64,000 nt of DNA, taken from assembly GCA_035645145.1 (NCBI GenBank), contig DASQNC010000017.1, positions 1 through 64,000 of the forward strand, read 5' to 3'. The notes under the pieces were generated by a model. It was not told where the DNA came from and did no database searches. It was given only the letters and a program-made list of their open reading frames with translations. Made by a program: the position numbers and the translations under genes. Source of the stretch: Azospirillaceae bacterium. GTDB taxonomy: Bacteria > Pseudomonadota > Alphaproteobacteria > Azospirillales > Azospirillaceae. Position 1 is the first letter of the stretch; each line of letters begins with the position of its first letter. Positions 38,291-46,632 of the stretch are shown in pieces.

Positions 38291-38851
38291 ATGGCAAGGG
38301 CTTGGAGCGTCGGTGTCTGTCTGGCAGGCTTCGCGTCGGCGCTGCTTGCAGGGTGCACCAACCAGCGGGCGGAGGATGCGCGTTACGCCCAGACCGCCCT
38401 CGTGGGCCTGCCGCGGGACACACTCCTGTCCTGCGCGGGGGTCCCGGATCGCATGACCAATTCCGGCGCCAGGGAGTTCTTCACCTACACCAGCGAAGCC
38501 GTCAGCGGGTCCGGCGGCGGCGTCTACCCGTCGTTCGGTTTCTACAGCGGCGGCTTCGGACGCGGCTTCGGCACCGGACTCGGGTTCGGCTTCCCCCTGG
38601 GCGGTGGCTACGACGTCCGGCGCAGTGCCTGCCAGACCACCTTCACCATCGACAACGGCCGGGTCAGCCAGATCACCTACGGCGATCCGCAGGGCAACGG
38701 CGACATCGGCCAGTGCTACCAAGTGGTCCAGAACTGCCTTCAGAACGCGCAATCCCTGCCACCGGCCACGTCCGCCCCGGCCTCTCCCGGTGCGACCAGC
38801 GCGATCCCGGGGGCGCCGCCCGCGGCACGGGCGCCGATGCGCACCCCCTGA
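38291..38851 (+). CDS. Lipoprotein of unknown function with Gly/Phe-rich segment
   Basis: About 186 residues. A signal peptide ends in the lipobox SALLAGC, followed by NQRAEDARYAQ. The protein has LVGLPRDTLLSCAGVPDR, a pattern like the SmpA/OmlA-type small lipoproteins (a possible beta-alpha fold that passes through TFTIDNGRVSQITYGD), interrupted by a Gly/Phe-rich loop (about residues 75-105). The C terminus is Pro/Ala-rich. ATG 38291 has GGAGA nine bases upstream; an in-frame ATG at 38276 is a less likely start. It should sit in a membrane facing the periplasm. Confidence 0.78.
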   Translation: MARAWSVGVCLAGFASALLAGCTNQRAEDARYAQTALVGLPRDTLLSCAGVPDRMTNSGAREFFTYTSEAVSGSGGGVYPSFGFYSGGFGRGFGTGLGFGFPLGGGYDVRRSACQTTFTIDNGRVSQITYGDPQGNGDIGQCYQVVQNCLQNAQSLPPATSAPASPGATSAIPGAPPAARAPMRTP

Positions 38852-39057
38852 ACCAACCCGAACGGGCTCCCCTCGTCCGAATGGGGAGTTGCACCATCCG
38901 GAACCCCGGCGCGACCATCGACGCCTGAGCCCGCGGGGACACGGGCCGCCCGGTTCCGGGTCCTCCGGAACCGACAGGGTCGTCCGTCGCAAACCCCTTG
39001 CCGGGACCATCCGGCCAAGCCCCGCCCGGGGCCGGGCATCCACAAGGGAGGTGCGCC

Positions 39058-39492
39058 ATGTCCGTCGCCACGATCCTGCGCCGCAAGGGGTCCACCGTCT
39101 GGACAATCCAGCCCGAGGCCGCCGTGGCCCAGGCCGCCCACGAAATGTCCGCACGCGGCATCGGCGCCTTGCCGGTCGTGGACAACGCGGGACGGCTGCT
39201 GGGGATCATTTCGGAGCGGGACATCGTCCGGTGCATCGCCAACAAGGGGGCGTCGGCCCTGGATGCGCGCGTGGCCGACGCCATGACGGCCGAGGTCGAA
39301 ACGGCGTCTTTGCCGGACACGGTCGCAGAGGTCATGGAACGGATGACCAATGGACGGTTCCGGCACCTTCCGGTGGTGGAAGGGGGCCGGCTGGCCGGCA
39401 TGGTGTCCATCGGCGACATCGTCAAGCAGCGGCTTGAGGACCAGGAACTCGAAGTCGATACGCTCCGCGGCTTCGTCAACAGCATCGGCTGA
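39058..39492 (+). CDS. CBS-domain protein
   Basis: A 144-residue protein made of two CBS domains (about 8-62 and 76-135) and nothing else. Typical blocks are ARGIGALPVVDNAGRLLGII with SERDIVR, and RFRHLPVVEGGRLAGMVSIG with DIVK. Stand-alone CBS pairs bind adenosine nucleotides and act as energy sensors or regulatory partners of other proteins; the partner is unknown. ATG 39058 follows an excellent AAGGGAGG. It is convergent with the glutathionylspermidine-synthase-like gene, only 15 bases away. Confidence 0.93.
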   Translation: MSVATILRRKGSTVWTIQPEAAVAQAAHEMSARGIGALPVVDNAGRLLGIISERDIVRCIANKGASALDARVADAMTAEVETASLPDTVAEVMERMTNGRFRHLPVVEGGRLAGMVSIGDIVKQRLEDQELEVDTLRGFVNSIG

Positions 39493-39507
39493 GGGGGGGC
39501 GGCGGGG

Positions 39508-40716
39508 TCAGCGGAACAGGTGCGGGACGAAGCGGCTGGTGTTCCGGGTCACGGGCGTCCCGTCCTCGCGCACACCCAACCCGCAGGCCTTGTCGCCCAC
39601 GATCCATACACCCAGCACGGCGTGGTGCCGTTTGCCGGCGCGGTCGGCGGCGGCCGCCACCGGATGCCACGCCTGAAAGACGAACCCCTCGTTGCCGTAC
39701 GGCCCCGGCGTTTCGATCAGCGGCGTGCCCGCCGGCTCGCCGTTCGGGCCCAGGACGGCGACGCTCAGGTTCGCGCCCTCGCGCCCGAACAAGGGCTTGG
39801 CGACCACCTGGGTCCCGGCGTCGAACGCATCGGACCGGCGGTGCGCCGGCAGCAGCAGGGGATGGCCCGGGTTCATCTCCCAAAGCAGGGCCAGGATGCC
39901 CTTGCTGGTCAGAAGCAGCTTCCACGCCGGCTCGACCACCCGGACCGTACGCGCCATGACGGCGGTGGCCAGCGGCGCCGCGAAGGCTTCGCCAAGAAGC
40001 CATTCCCACGGGTACAGCTTGAAGAGCCACGAGATGGGCTGGCCGCGCAGGTCGACGAACCGTCCGGAGGCCGGATCGTGGCCGATCTGGTCCATGGCGA
40101 TGAATTTGGCCCGCAGGCCGGCCTCCACCGCCGTGGCTTCGAGATAGCGGGTCGTCCCCTCGTCCTCGGCATGGGGCACGGTGCAGGCGAGATGCAGCGG
40201 CAGGGCATCGCCGGCTTGGCGCGCCATCTCGCCCCAGCGCGCCACCAAACGCTCGTGCAGGGAATTGAACTGGTCGGCGTCGGGTGCGATCTCTTCCAGC
40301 CAATGCCATTGGATCACCGACGCCTCGAACAGCGCCGTGGGCGTGTCGGCATTGTATTCCAGCAGCTTGGGCGGCTCGGTCCCGCCGCCCCACGAGATGT
40401 CGAAGCGGCCGTAGAGCGGCAACTCGCCCTCGCCTGCGCGGAAGCGCCGCCAGCTTTCCGCGACCAGCGGCTGGACAGCTTCCGGTATTCCCAGTTCGCC
40501 CATGCGCCCGGCCGACACCGCACGATCGGCGGCCGCCAGCATCAGGCGGTGCAGCTCGTCCGCGGCATCCTCGAGAATGTCGATTTCGGCCTCCGTGAAG
40601 GCCCAGTAGGCGCTCTCATCCCAATAGGGAGCGCCGTCGATGGTATGGAAATCGAAGCCCAGGGACTCGACCTTCGCCCGCCACTCCGGCCGGGGCTGGA
40701 TTTCGATGCGCTCCAC
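39508..40716 (-). CDS. Glutathionylspermidine synthase-like ATP-grasp protein (YjfC/YgiC type)
   Basis: A 402-residue protein of the C-terminal (synthetase) half of glutathionylspermidine synthase. Conserved pieces are RFDISWGGGTEPPKLLEYNA, ADTPTALFEAS, LLTSKGILALLWEMNPGHP and the ATP-grasp segment VVAKPLFGREGANLSV. The amidase half is absent, as in E. coli YgiC and YjfC, whose reaction is not established; they probably form an amide bond. GTG at 40716 is the start. It is the third gene of a DUF350-DUF1190-synthase operon on the minus strand. Confidence 0.9.
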   Translation of the reverse strand: MERIEIQPRPEWRAKVESLGFDFHTIDGAPYWDESAYWAFTEAEIDILEDAADELHRLMLAAADRAVSAGRMGELGIPEAVQPLVAESWRRFRAGEGELPLYGRFDISWGGGTEPPKLLEYNADTPTALFEASVIQWHWLEEIAPDADQFNSLHERLVARWGEMARQAGDALPLHLACTVPHAEDEGTTRYLEATAVEAGLRAKFIAMDQIGHDPASGRFVDLRGQPISWLFKLYPWEWLLGEAFAAPLATAVMARTVRVVEPAWKLLLTSKGILALLWEMNPGHPLLLPAHRRSDAFDAGTQVVAKPLFGREGANLSVAVLGPNGEPAGTPLIETPGPYGNEGFVFQAWHPVAAAADRAGKRHHAVLGVWIVGDKACGLGVREDGTPVTRNTSRFVPHLFR

Positions 40717-40749
40717 GTCGCCCCCCTTTGCGTCCCGGCCAGCCGCGTC

Positions 40750-41412
40750 TCAGGATCCGCCGCCGAACGACCGGCCGGTCGAGCCGAACCCGCCCCGCGG
40801 GACGGAGGGGGTGCCGACCGACGGTCCCGCACCCGACCTCGGGGCGGTCTGCGCCCCGAACGAGGCCGGTGGCCGCACATCCACCCGCGGCGACACGCTG
40901 GCCGGCGGCTGGCCGGCGGACCGGTAGCCCGGCCGCCACCCGCCGGCACGCCATGCCGCGTGGTCGCGGCGGGAAAGGGTGCCCCACCGGCGGCCGCCGG
41001 CATAGCTGTATCCATCCCGGTCCACATAAACGGGAAGGTAGCTGGGTCCGCCGAGGCTGCGGCCGATCATGTAGCCCATGAGCGCCGGCATGAACCAGCC
41101 ACCGCCGGGTGACTGCAGGTTCGGCCCGGCGCCCGGCGTCGGGTCGGCCGGAACCTCCTGGCAATTGTCCGGCCCCATCTGCTCCTCGCAGGCTTCGCGC
41201 GTGGCGAAGCGCGGTGCCTGCTCGCGGTGGCGGGCCGTGGCCTGCTCCTCCGCCGTACGGCATTCCTGTTCGGGGTTGTCGCGCGTGCACTCGGCGAAGC
41301 TGGCATAGAACCGCTCCTGCGGCTCCTCCTGGCAGGCGGTCAATGCGCCGGCCAGTGCGGTCCCCACCAGCAGTGTGGTGACGTGGCGCGATCTCTGCCG
41401 TCTGCCCTGCAT
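40750..41412 (-). CDS. DUF1190 lipoprotein (YgiB/YjfM type)
   Basis: A 220-residue lipoprotein with lipobox ALTAC (cysteine about residue 27). The DUF1190 core has paired cysteines in FAECTRDNPEQECRTAEEQ, RFATREACEEQMG and DNCQEV, then a GGWFMPALMGYMIGRSLGG segment and a Ser/Gly/Pro-rich tail ending in SFGGGS. In E. coli YgiB and YjfM are encoded beside glutathionylspermidine-synthase-like YgiC and YjfC. Its own role is unknown. It sits 33 bases before the synthase gene and 12 after the DUF350 gene, so the three are surely cotranscribed. Confidence 0.9.
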   Translation of the reverse strand: MQGRRQRSRHVTTLLVGTALAGALTACQEEPQERFYASFAECTRDNPEQECRTAEEQATARHREQAPRFATREACEEQMGPDNCQEVPADPTPGAGPNLQSPGGGWFMPALMGYMIGRSLGGPSYLPVYVDRDGYSYAGGRRWGTLSRRDHAAWRAGGWRPGYRSAGQPPASVSPRVDVRPPASFGAQTAPRSGAGPSVGTPSVPRGGFGSTGRSFGGGS

Positions 41413-41424
41413 GGATGTCCCCGC

Positions 41425-41817
41425 CTATTCCGTCAGCGAGCCGGCGTTGAGGATCCCGACCGCGATGGACATGGCCGCCAGGAGGATCCCGTAGCTCAGC
41501 CGGTCGGCCTCTATCCCTTCCCGGAATCCCCGCAGCAGCAACGTCGCCACGAGGAAGACCAGGAGCTGGAAGGCCAGACCGATACCCCCCCAGACCAGCA
41601 TGTCCAGCAGACTGTAACTGTGGGCGGCCACACTGAACAACGGCAGGGCGAGGCCGATCAGTGTGCCGCCGAAACTGTAGGCCGCCGCCGTGTTGCCGGT
41701 GCGTATCAGGCGCAACTCATGGTAGGGCGTGACCAGGGTGTAGATGAACGCGAAGCCGGCCAGGAGGGCGACCATGGTCCCGACATAACCGAGGTAGAGC
41801 GGCACGTTGGCCAGCAT
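41425..41817 (-). CDS. DUF350 membrane protein (YjfL type)
   Basis: A 130-residue inner-membrane protein with four predicted helices (YLGYVGTMVALLAGFAFIYTL, AAAYSFGGTLIGLALPLFSV, LVWGGIGLAFQLLVFLVATLL and a C-terminal helix). The family signature is visible around LIRTGNTAAAYSFGG. ATG 41817 has GGAG eight bases upstream; ATG 41826 would lie directly on that motif. It is the first gene of the YjfL-YjfM-YjfC-like operon and is divergent from the DUF188 gene. Confidence 0.88.
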   Translation of the reverse strand: MLANVPLYLGYVGTMVALLAGFAFIYTLVTPYHELRLIRTGNTAAAYSFGGTLIGLALPLFSVAAHSYSLLDMLVWGGIGLAFQLLVFLVATLLLRGFREGIEADRLSYGILLAAMSIAVGILNAGSLTE

Positions 41818-41951
41818 GGTCGCCATCTCCGGTGTCGTTGCGCACGGGTTGTTCGACGCAATGTCGCCCGTGCGGGGCATGGCCGCAAGCCCGCCCGGGT
41901 TGTAACGTCCCGGCGGGGCGATTGATCTCTCGGATCGAAGGGGAATGCGCG

Positions 41952-42407
41952 ATGCGGATATGGGTCGATGCCGACGCCTGTCCGGGTGCGGTGAAGGAAA
42001 TCGTCATGCGGGCTGCCGAGAAGCGGCGCGTGCAGGCGCTGTTCGTGGCCGACCGGTGGGTTCCCCTGCCCGCCTCGCCCTTCCTCGCCTATGTGTCGGT
42101 GCCGCCCGGCCCGGACTCCGCGGACCAGCACATTGCCGAGGCGTCGGCCCCCGGCGACGTGGCGGTCACCCAGGACATCCCACTCGCGGCGATCCTGGTG
42201 AAGAAGGGGGTGGATGCCATCGACCCGCGGGGAACCGTCCACACGCCGGAGACCATCGGCGAGCGGTTGTCGATGCGGAACTTCATGTCCGACCTGCGCG
42301 GTGCCGGCGTGGAGACCGGCGGCCCCGCCCCCTTCGGCCCCAAGGACCGGCAGCGTTTCGCCGAGGGCTTCGACCGGGTCCTGACCAAGCGGCTGCGGGG
42401 CGGCTGA
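41952..42407 (+). CDS. YaiI/YqxD family (DUF188) protein
   Basis: A 151-residue protein of the UPF0178/DUF188 family, a PIN-like fold. The opening IWVDADACPGAVKEIV holds the conserved acidic and cysteine residues, and VTQDIPLAAILVKKG, PRGTVHTPETIGERLSMRNF and GPAPFGPKDRQRF are the remaining family blocks. The function is unproven; nuclease activity is suspected from the fold. ATG 41952 gives the standard length. It is divergent from the DUF350 gene and convergent with the next gene. Confidence 0.93.
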   Translation: MRIWVDADACPGAVKEIVMRAAEKRRVQALFVADRWVPLPASPFLAYVSVPPGPDSADQHIAEASAPGDVAVTQDIPLAAILVKKGVDAIDPRGTVHTPETIGERLSMRNFMSDLRGAGVETGGPAPFGPKDRQRFAEGFDRVLTKRLRGG

Positions 42408-42447
42408 GAACCGCTGGGAGCGGGCGGCCGGGCGTCCGCCGGCCTCC

Positions 42448-43011
42448 TCAGGCCAGCAATGAAATCTTGCCGGCTCTGGGCGCGACGGCCCACAGGGTGT
42501 CGTCACGCACCCGCTCCTGGGCCTGGTCGAGACGTTTCCACACCCGTTTCAGTCCGCGGCCCACCTCGTTCTCCTCGTCGTAGGCCGACGCGGGATCGAA
42601 CCGGTGCGCCAGAGTCTCCGCCTCGCCGATCCATTGGCGGAAGAGACGGAGGTTTCCGTCCGCGGTCTGGCGCGCGTATTCCTGGGTGGTCGGGTTGTCC
42701 GAGTAGCGGCGGGCGTAGTCCTGCATGCTTTGGACATGGTCGCCGGCCAGTCCGCCGAACCCTTCGGCCACTTCCGCGGCCTGTTCGGCCAGCCGACGGC
42801 GGCCGCGCTTGTCGCCCATGAGGGTTGCGAGCTGCCCCATCTCCTTCAGGGCCTTCAGCCGGTCGACCAAGGGCGCGACCCGCGTCAACTCCGGGTTGGG
42901 ACTATCGACCTGCACACCCGGTGCCGGCTGCGGATCGGGCTGTGGGGTCGAAGCCGCGACGGGGCTTGCCCGGACCGGCATGGAGCGTTGGGCGGCAATT
43001 CCGGTCAACAT
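42448..43011 (-). CDS. Hypothetical soluble protein
   Basis: About 187 residues, no recognisable domain. A proline-rich N-terminal 40 residues is followed by a mostly helical, charged protein (VDRLKALKEMGQLATLMGDK, RRRLAEQAAEVAEGFGGLAG, FRQWIGEAETLAHRFDP). Codon use and composition are like those of its neighbours, and the helical pattern is steady, so it is likely real. Similar helical proteins occur near flagellar genes in some alphaproteobacteria, but none are present here. A GTG nine bases upstream is an alternative start. Confidence 0.6.
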   Translation of the reverse strand: MLTGIAAQRSMPVRASPVAASTPQPDPQPAPGVQVDSPNPELTRVAPLVDRLKALKEMGQLATLMGDKRGRRRLAEQAAEVAEGFGGLAGDHVQSMQDYARRYSDNPTTQEYARQTADGNLRLFRQWIGEAETLAHRFDPASAYDEENEVGRGLKRVWKRLDQAQERVRDDTLWAVAPRAGKISLLA

Positions 43012-43093
43012 GGCATGCACTCGTGCTGCGACCTGTTCGGGAGGTTCCCACTCGGACCGGTGGCAGTCAAGCTCGGCCGCCCCGCGGACCGGA

Positions 43094-43576
43094 TCAGCCG
43101 GCCTCGCCGGACTGGTGCATCGGATCCTCGATACGGTACAGGCGGCGGGCGGCCAGTCCGGCGGCCGCGATCAGCAACGATTTCCGCCGGGCAGCCGGCA
43201 GCCTGGCTATCAGGGGATCGCGCACCAGGGCCGCGCCGAAGGCATCGGCGACGAAAAGGCCGCAGTCCACGGGGATCAGGTCCTGCGGGAAGTCGGGCGC
43301 GACCGCGAAAGCGAAGGCATCGCAATAGTCCCGGTACATCTGCCATTTCTGGTCGGCCTGGAAGTCGGCCACACCACTTTTAACCTCGACGATCCAGATG
43401 AGGCCCGCGTCGTCGAAGGCGAAGACGTCGGCCCTCCGCCCGTTGGGCAACCACATTTCGGTCAGCGTGGCGAACCCACGGTCCGCCAGCGCCCGGCGCA
43501 TACCGCGCGTCAGCGCGGCGGTCACGACGGTCCGCTCCCCAGGCAGGTCAGGTGACGGGATGGCGGAGGCGATCAC
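43094..43576 (-). CDS. mmcB: MmcB family DNA repair protein
   Basis: A 160-residue protein of the MmcB family, described in Caulobacter as an SOS-linked DNA repair factor of restriction-endonuclease-like fold. The segments RRADVFAFDDAGLIWIVEVK and SGVADFQADQKWQMYRDYCD carry the D...E-x-K catalytic pattern of that fold. DAFAFAVAPDFPQDLIPVDCG also matches. The start is a GTG at 43576; a LexA operator was not identified with confidence upstream. Beyond the start lies IS-derived sequence. Confidence 0.9.
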   Translation of the reverse strand: MIASAIPSPDLPGERTVVTAALTRGMRRALADRGFATLTEMWLPNGRRADVFAFDDAGLIWIVEVKSGVADFQADQKWQMYRDYCDAFAFAVAPDFPQDLIPVDCGLFVADAFGAALVRDPLIARLPAARRKSLLIAAAGLAARRLYRIEDPMHQSGEAG

Positions 43577-43722
43577 GAACGGAACTCGGAACGAAACGGG
43601 ACCACAGCTTGGACGGCGTCCGGGACCGGGATCAACAGGGAAGCCCCTGATGCCGCAACTGTAGTGCTAGTGAACTCTTTGGGGCGCTCCCTGTTGCGGG
43701 AGATGGCAATGGGAAGGTGACG
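43577..43722. other. Junction between mmcB and the IS-derived segment
   Basis: This stretch holds no gene. It contains the long inverted repeat at 43633-43696 and, at its right end, a GGGAAGG that serves the transposase remnant. A CACTAGCACTACAG-like palindromic core sits in the loop of the repeat (minus strand). Confidence 0.45.
43633..43696. repeat. Long inverted repeat upstream of the transposase remnant
   Basis: CAACAGGGA-A-GCCCC (43633-43647) pairs with GGGGC-GC-TCCCTGTTG (43681-43696) around a 33-base loop. It may be the decayed end region of the insertion sequence or a hairpin guarding the transposase from read-through transcription; both are inferred. Confidence 0.6.
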
Positions 43723-43960
43723 ATGCGCGACGTGGGCCGGGCGGTGTTGGAATGGTTGATCCACGAGGTACGGCCGCACGCCGAAGTGCCGATCGCCGAT
43801 CTGTGCCGGTGGATCGGAAGGATCCTCTGGCAGCATGAGAACAGAGCGAAGTGGCGATCCATGCCGGTCGGATACGGCGCTGGCGGACGTCGCCGGACGC
43901 CCTCATCGACCGGACGCGCGGCGGGATGCCCGTGAGGTGCCCGGCCAATCTCGTGGCGGC
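43723..43960 (+). pseudogene. Decayed IS5-family-like transposase (N-terminal fragment, frameshifted)
   Basis: From ATG 43723 (ribosome binding site GGGAAGG) the frame reads VLEWLIHEVRPHAEVPIADL and RWIGRILWQHENRAKWRSMP, like the N terminus of small IS5-type transposases, where the text continues with a PWWRAAxxFIRW motif. Near 43870 the frame becomes meaningless, but the +1 frame continues with RWRTSPDALIDRTRGG, fitting that motif, so a frameshift is likely. The rest of the protein, including the DDE triad, is not found. Confidence 0.6.
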
Positions 43961-44233
43961 TTCGGAACAAGGCCTGTGTGATCGCCGACGGCAAGCGCCG
44001 ACCGGGAGTCCTCGCACTCGTTCCAGGCCAGGGGCGGCGGGGATCACCGGTACGCCAAGCACGCGCTCTGCCCTTTGCCGGACCCGGGCTCCCGCCCGCC
44101 CGGTTCCGGGCGCGCCGGTCGCCTGCCCGGACCGGATCCGCGACGACCGTAACATCGTCACCCCGCTGCGAGAGGTTTGCCGCATCCATCCTCGCCGCCC
44201 CGTTCTTGCCGTAGCAATCTCCTGAACCAAAAT
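43961..44233. other. Gene-free segment, probably further decayed IS sequence
   Basis: No coding frame with family resemblance was found. A short VIADGK-like reading near 43978 could be a trace of the transposase middle, but it is too short to rely on. The last 90 bases become A+T-rich toward the kinase gene. Confidence 0.35.
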
Positions 44234-44262
44234 TTGAGACACCCTGAAAACGTTTCTGAATT
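44234..44262 (+). promoter_or_regulatory. Possible promoter of the hybrid kinase gene
   Basis: TTGAGA (44234-44239) is followed after 17 bases by TGAATT (44257-44262), in a notably A+T-rich stretch 58 bases upstream of the start codon. The -10 match is weak. Confidence 0.3.
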
Positions 44263-44319
44263 TTATTTCCTGATTTCTGCACAGCAATTCCGGACCCAAG
44301 AGGATTAAGGCTGACCCGA

Positions 44320-46557
44320 ATGATTGCCAGTGCCTCAGATGTTTTCACCGAACTGGCTCACAACCTGACGCTACTACTCGCGCTTGCCTTCCTCTACGCC
44401 TTTGTTAGCCGTACCCTGGAGCGCCACGGCCTGTCGCGGAATATCGCGGTCGGCATTCTCTTCGGCGCCATCAGCGTCGCCAGCATGATCCAGCCGATCA
44501 TGCTGGCGCCAGGGGTGATCCTGGACGCCAGAACCATCATGCTGAGCTTGGCCGCCACCTTCGGTGGCGGAATCGCGGTGACGATCGCCGCGGCAATGGT
44601 CGGAACCTGGCGCATTCTCGTCGGGCTGCAGGCCATGGAGCAGGGGATGCTCTACGCGGCAGAGGGCATTCGGGCCGGCCTCTTCTCCATTCTTGCCTCG
44701 TCGGCCATCGGATACGTCGCCTTCCGCATCCAGCACCGCCGTGGACGGCTGTTCAACACTCGGGAGTTCCTGGCGCTCGGGGTCGCCGGCGCCCTGCCGC
44801 CGATTCTCGCCGCCTTCTTCATTCCTGCAATCACTTGGTCACTGCTGGAACGCGCAACGGTGCCGCTGCTTCTCACAATACCGGCTGGCACCTGCTTCCT
44901 CGGCGTGTTGCTGAGGGCGCAAAATGAGCTGTTCCGTGATCAGGAGGCCCTGCGCCGCAGCGAAGCGCAGTACCGGTTGCTGGCGGAGAACGCCACCGAC
45001 ATCATCTCCCGCCACGCGCCGGACGGGCGCTGGCTCTATGCGTCGCCGGCCATCGAGACGGTGCTGGGCTACAGCCCGCAGGAGGTGATGGGGCGGCATC
45101 CCCGGGACTTCCTGCACCCCGACGACGCATCCTTCTGGTCGCCAACCCCGTCCTCCGCCGACGGATTGCCCGTGGGCGAGGTTCGTCGCGGCGCCTTCCC
45201 GGCCGTGGTGTGCCGCTGGCGTCACCGGGACGGCTATCTCGTCTGGTGCGAAACAGTGGCGCGGGGGGCCGGGGCCAGCGGGGAGGTCACCGCCCTCACC
45301 CGTGACATCACCGAGCGCAAGGCCTATGAGATGGACCTGGAGCGTAGCCGCGCGCAGCTGGTGGAGCAGGCGGACGAGCTGCGCCGCATCAATGCCGACC
45401 TGCGCGCCTCGACCGGGGTGGCCGAGACGGCCAGCCGTGCCAAGTCGCGGTTCCTCGCGGCGGCCAGCCACGATCTGCGCCAGCCGTTCCAAGCAATCCG
45501 CCTGTTCCACTCACTGCTGGAGACCGAGTTGCCGCCGCAGCGGCGCGCGGAGGCACATGCCCGCCTCGGCGAAGCACTGACCGCCGGCGAGGAGCTGCTC
45601 CGCGCACTTCTGGACGTCTCCATCCTTGATGCCGGGCAGGTAAAGCCGAAGGTCGGGGCCGTCCCGCTCCGGGCGGTCGTGGAGGCGGAGGTCGGCCACA
45701 TCCGCCCCATGGCGGATGCGAAGGGGCTGCGTGTCCTCCTTGGCCCCTCGGACGCCCTTGTCCGGACGGACCCTGTCCTGCTCAAGCGCATACTCAGGAA
45801 CCTGCTGGACAACGCCATCCGATACACCGAACGGGGCGGCATCCTCGTCGGCTGCCGCCGACGCGGCGGGACATGCCGGGTGGAAGTCTGGGACACCGGC
45901 GCCGGAATCGAAGCGGACCAACTCCCCCGCATCTTCGAGGAGTTTTACCAGATCGGGAATCCGGAGCGCGACCGCCGCCAGGGCCTTGGGCTGGGCTTGT
46001 CGGTTGTGCAGCGGATGGCGCGGTTGCTGGAGCATGAGGTGACGGTCAGATCCGTTCCAGGCCGCGGATCGGTGTTCACGCTGGTGATCCCCCTCGCGGA
46101 ACCGGCAAGTCCCCCGGTCCAGAGCCTTGCCACTTGGCCGGGCCCTGGGAAAAGTGGCGAAGCCAACTCTTTGCGGATCCTTGTCGTTGAGGATGACCCG
46201 CTCCAGCTGTTCGGCCTGAAGCTGACGCTTGAGAGCTGGGGACATGCGGCCCAGATCGCCACCTCGGCCGAGGCTGCGCTGGAAATGCTGGACCACGCCG
46301 CCCTTCCCCACCTCATCGTCAGTGATTTCCGCTTGCCCGGGGCCATGACCGGGTTGCAGATGGTCGCCGCGATACGCCAGCGATTCTCCCGGGACATACC
46401 CGCCGTCATCGTCACGGGCGATACGGATCCCGCCCGGCTGGTGGAATTCGCGGCGGCGGGCTGCCGGATGCTCCATAAGCCTTACAGCTCGGCATCTTTG
46501 CGGCGGTTGATCACGGACGCTCGCGACACATCGATACAGGCGGATGCACTGGCGTGA
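44320..46557 (+). CDS. Hybrid sensor histidine kinase with 5TM-LYT-type input and receiver domain
   Basis: A 745-residue membrane kinase. Residues 1-205 hold about six hydrophobic helices similar to the LytS/YhcK 5TM input region (NIAVGILFGAISVASMIQPI, SLAATFGGGIAVTIAAAMVG). A PAS domain (about 210-330, LLAENATDIISRHAPDGRWL), a coiled linker, HisKA with the phosphoacceptor H384 (ASHDLRQPFQAI), and HATPase (NLLDNAIRY, GLGLGLSVVQRM) follow. The C-terminal receiver has the phosphorylatable D669 (IVSDFRLPG) and K at HKPYSS. The output partner is unknown and no response regulator lies next to it. Its nucleotide composition is less extreme than its neighbours. Confidence 0.92.
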   Translation: MIASASDVFTELAHNLTLLLALAFLYAFVSRTLERHGLSRNIAVGILFGAISVASMIQPIMLAPGVILDARTIMLSLAATFGGGIAVTIAAAMVGTWRILVGLQAMEQGMLYAAEGIRAGLFSILASSAIGYVAFRIQHRRGRLFNTREFLALGVAGALPPILAAFFIPAITWSLLERATVPLLLTIPAGTCFLGVLLRAQNELFRDQEALRRSEAQYRLLAENATDIISRHAPDGRWLYASPAIETVLGYSPQEVMGRHPRDFLHPDDASFWSPTPSSADGLPVGEVRRGAFPAVVCRWRHRDGYLVWCETVARGAGASGEVTALTRDITERKAYEMDLERSRAQLVEQADELRRINADLRASTGVAETASRAKSRFLAAASHDLRQPFQAIRLFHSLLETELPPQRRAEAHARLGEALTAGEELLRALLDVSILDAGQVKPKVGAVPLRAVVEAEVGHIRPMADAKGLRVLLGPSDALVRTDPVLLKRILRNLLDNAIRYTERGGILVGCRRRGGTCRVEVWDTGAGIEADQLPRIFEEFYQIGNPERDRRQGLGLGLSVVQRMARLLEHEVTVRSVPGRGSVFTLVIPLAEPASPPVQSLATWPGPGKSGEANSLRILVVEDDPLQLFGLKLTLESWGHAAQIATSAEAALEMLDHAALPHLIVSDFRLPGAMTGLQMVAAIRQRFSRDIPAVIVTGDTDPARLVEFAAAGCRMLHKPYSSASLRRLITDARDTSIQADALA

Positions 46558-46571
46558 CGGCCGGAAACGCG

Positions 46572-46603
46572 AAAGGCCGGCCCCCTTGCGGAAGCCGGCC
46601 TTT
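46572..46603. terminator. Bidirectional terminator between hybrid kinase and sucD
   Basis: AAAGGCCGGC (46572-46581) pairs perfectly with GCCGGCCTTT (46594-46603), twelve-base loop. The A run on one side and T run on the other make it usable for both convergent genes. Confidence 0.75.
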
Positions 46604-46632
46604 GCGACACGCGACTTGGCCGCGCCGGGGCG

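Noticed and set aside
43667-44299. A minus-strand 210-residue frame over the transposase remnant
   Set aside because: No family match, biased composition, and it is antisense to recognisable transposase text.
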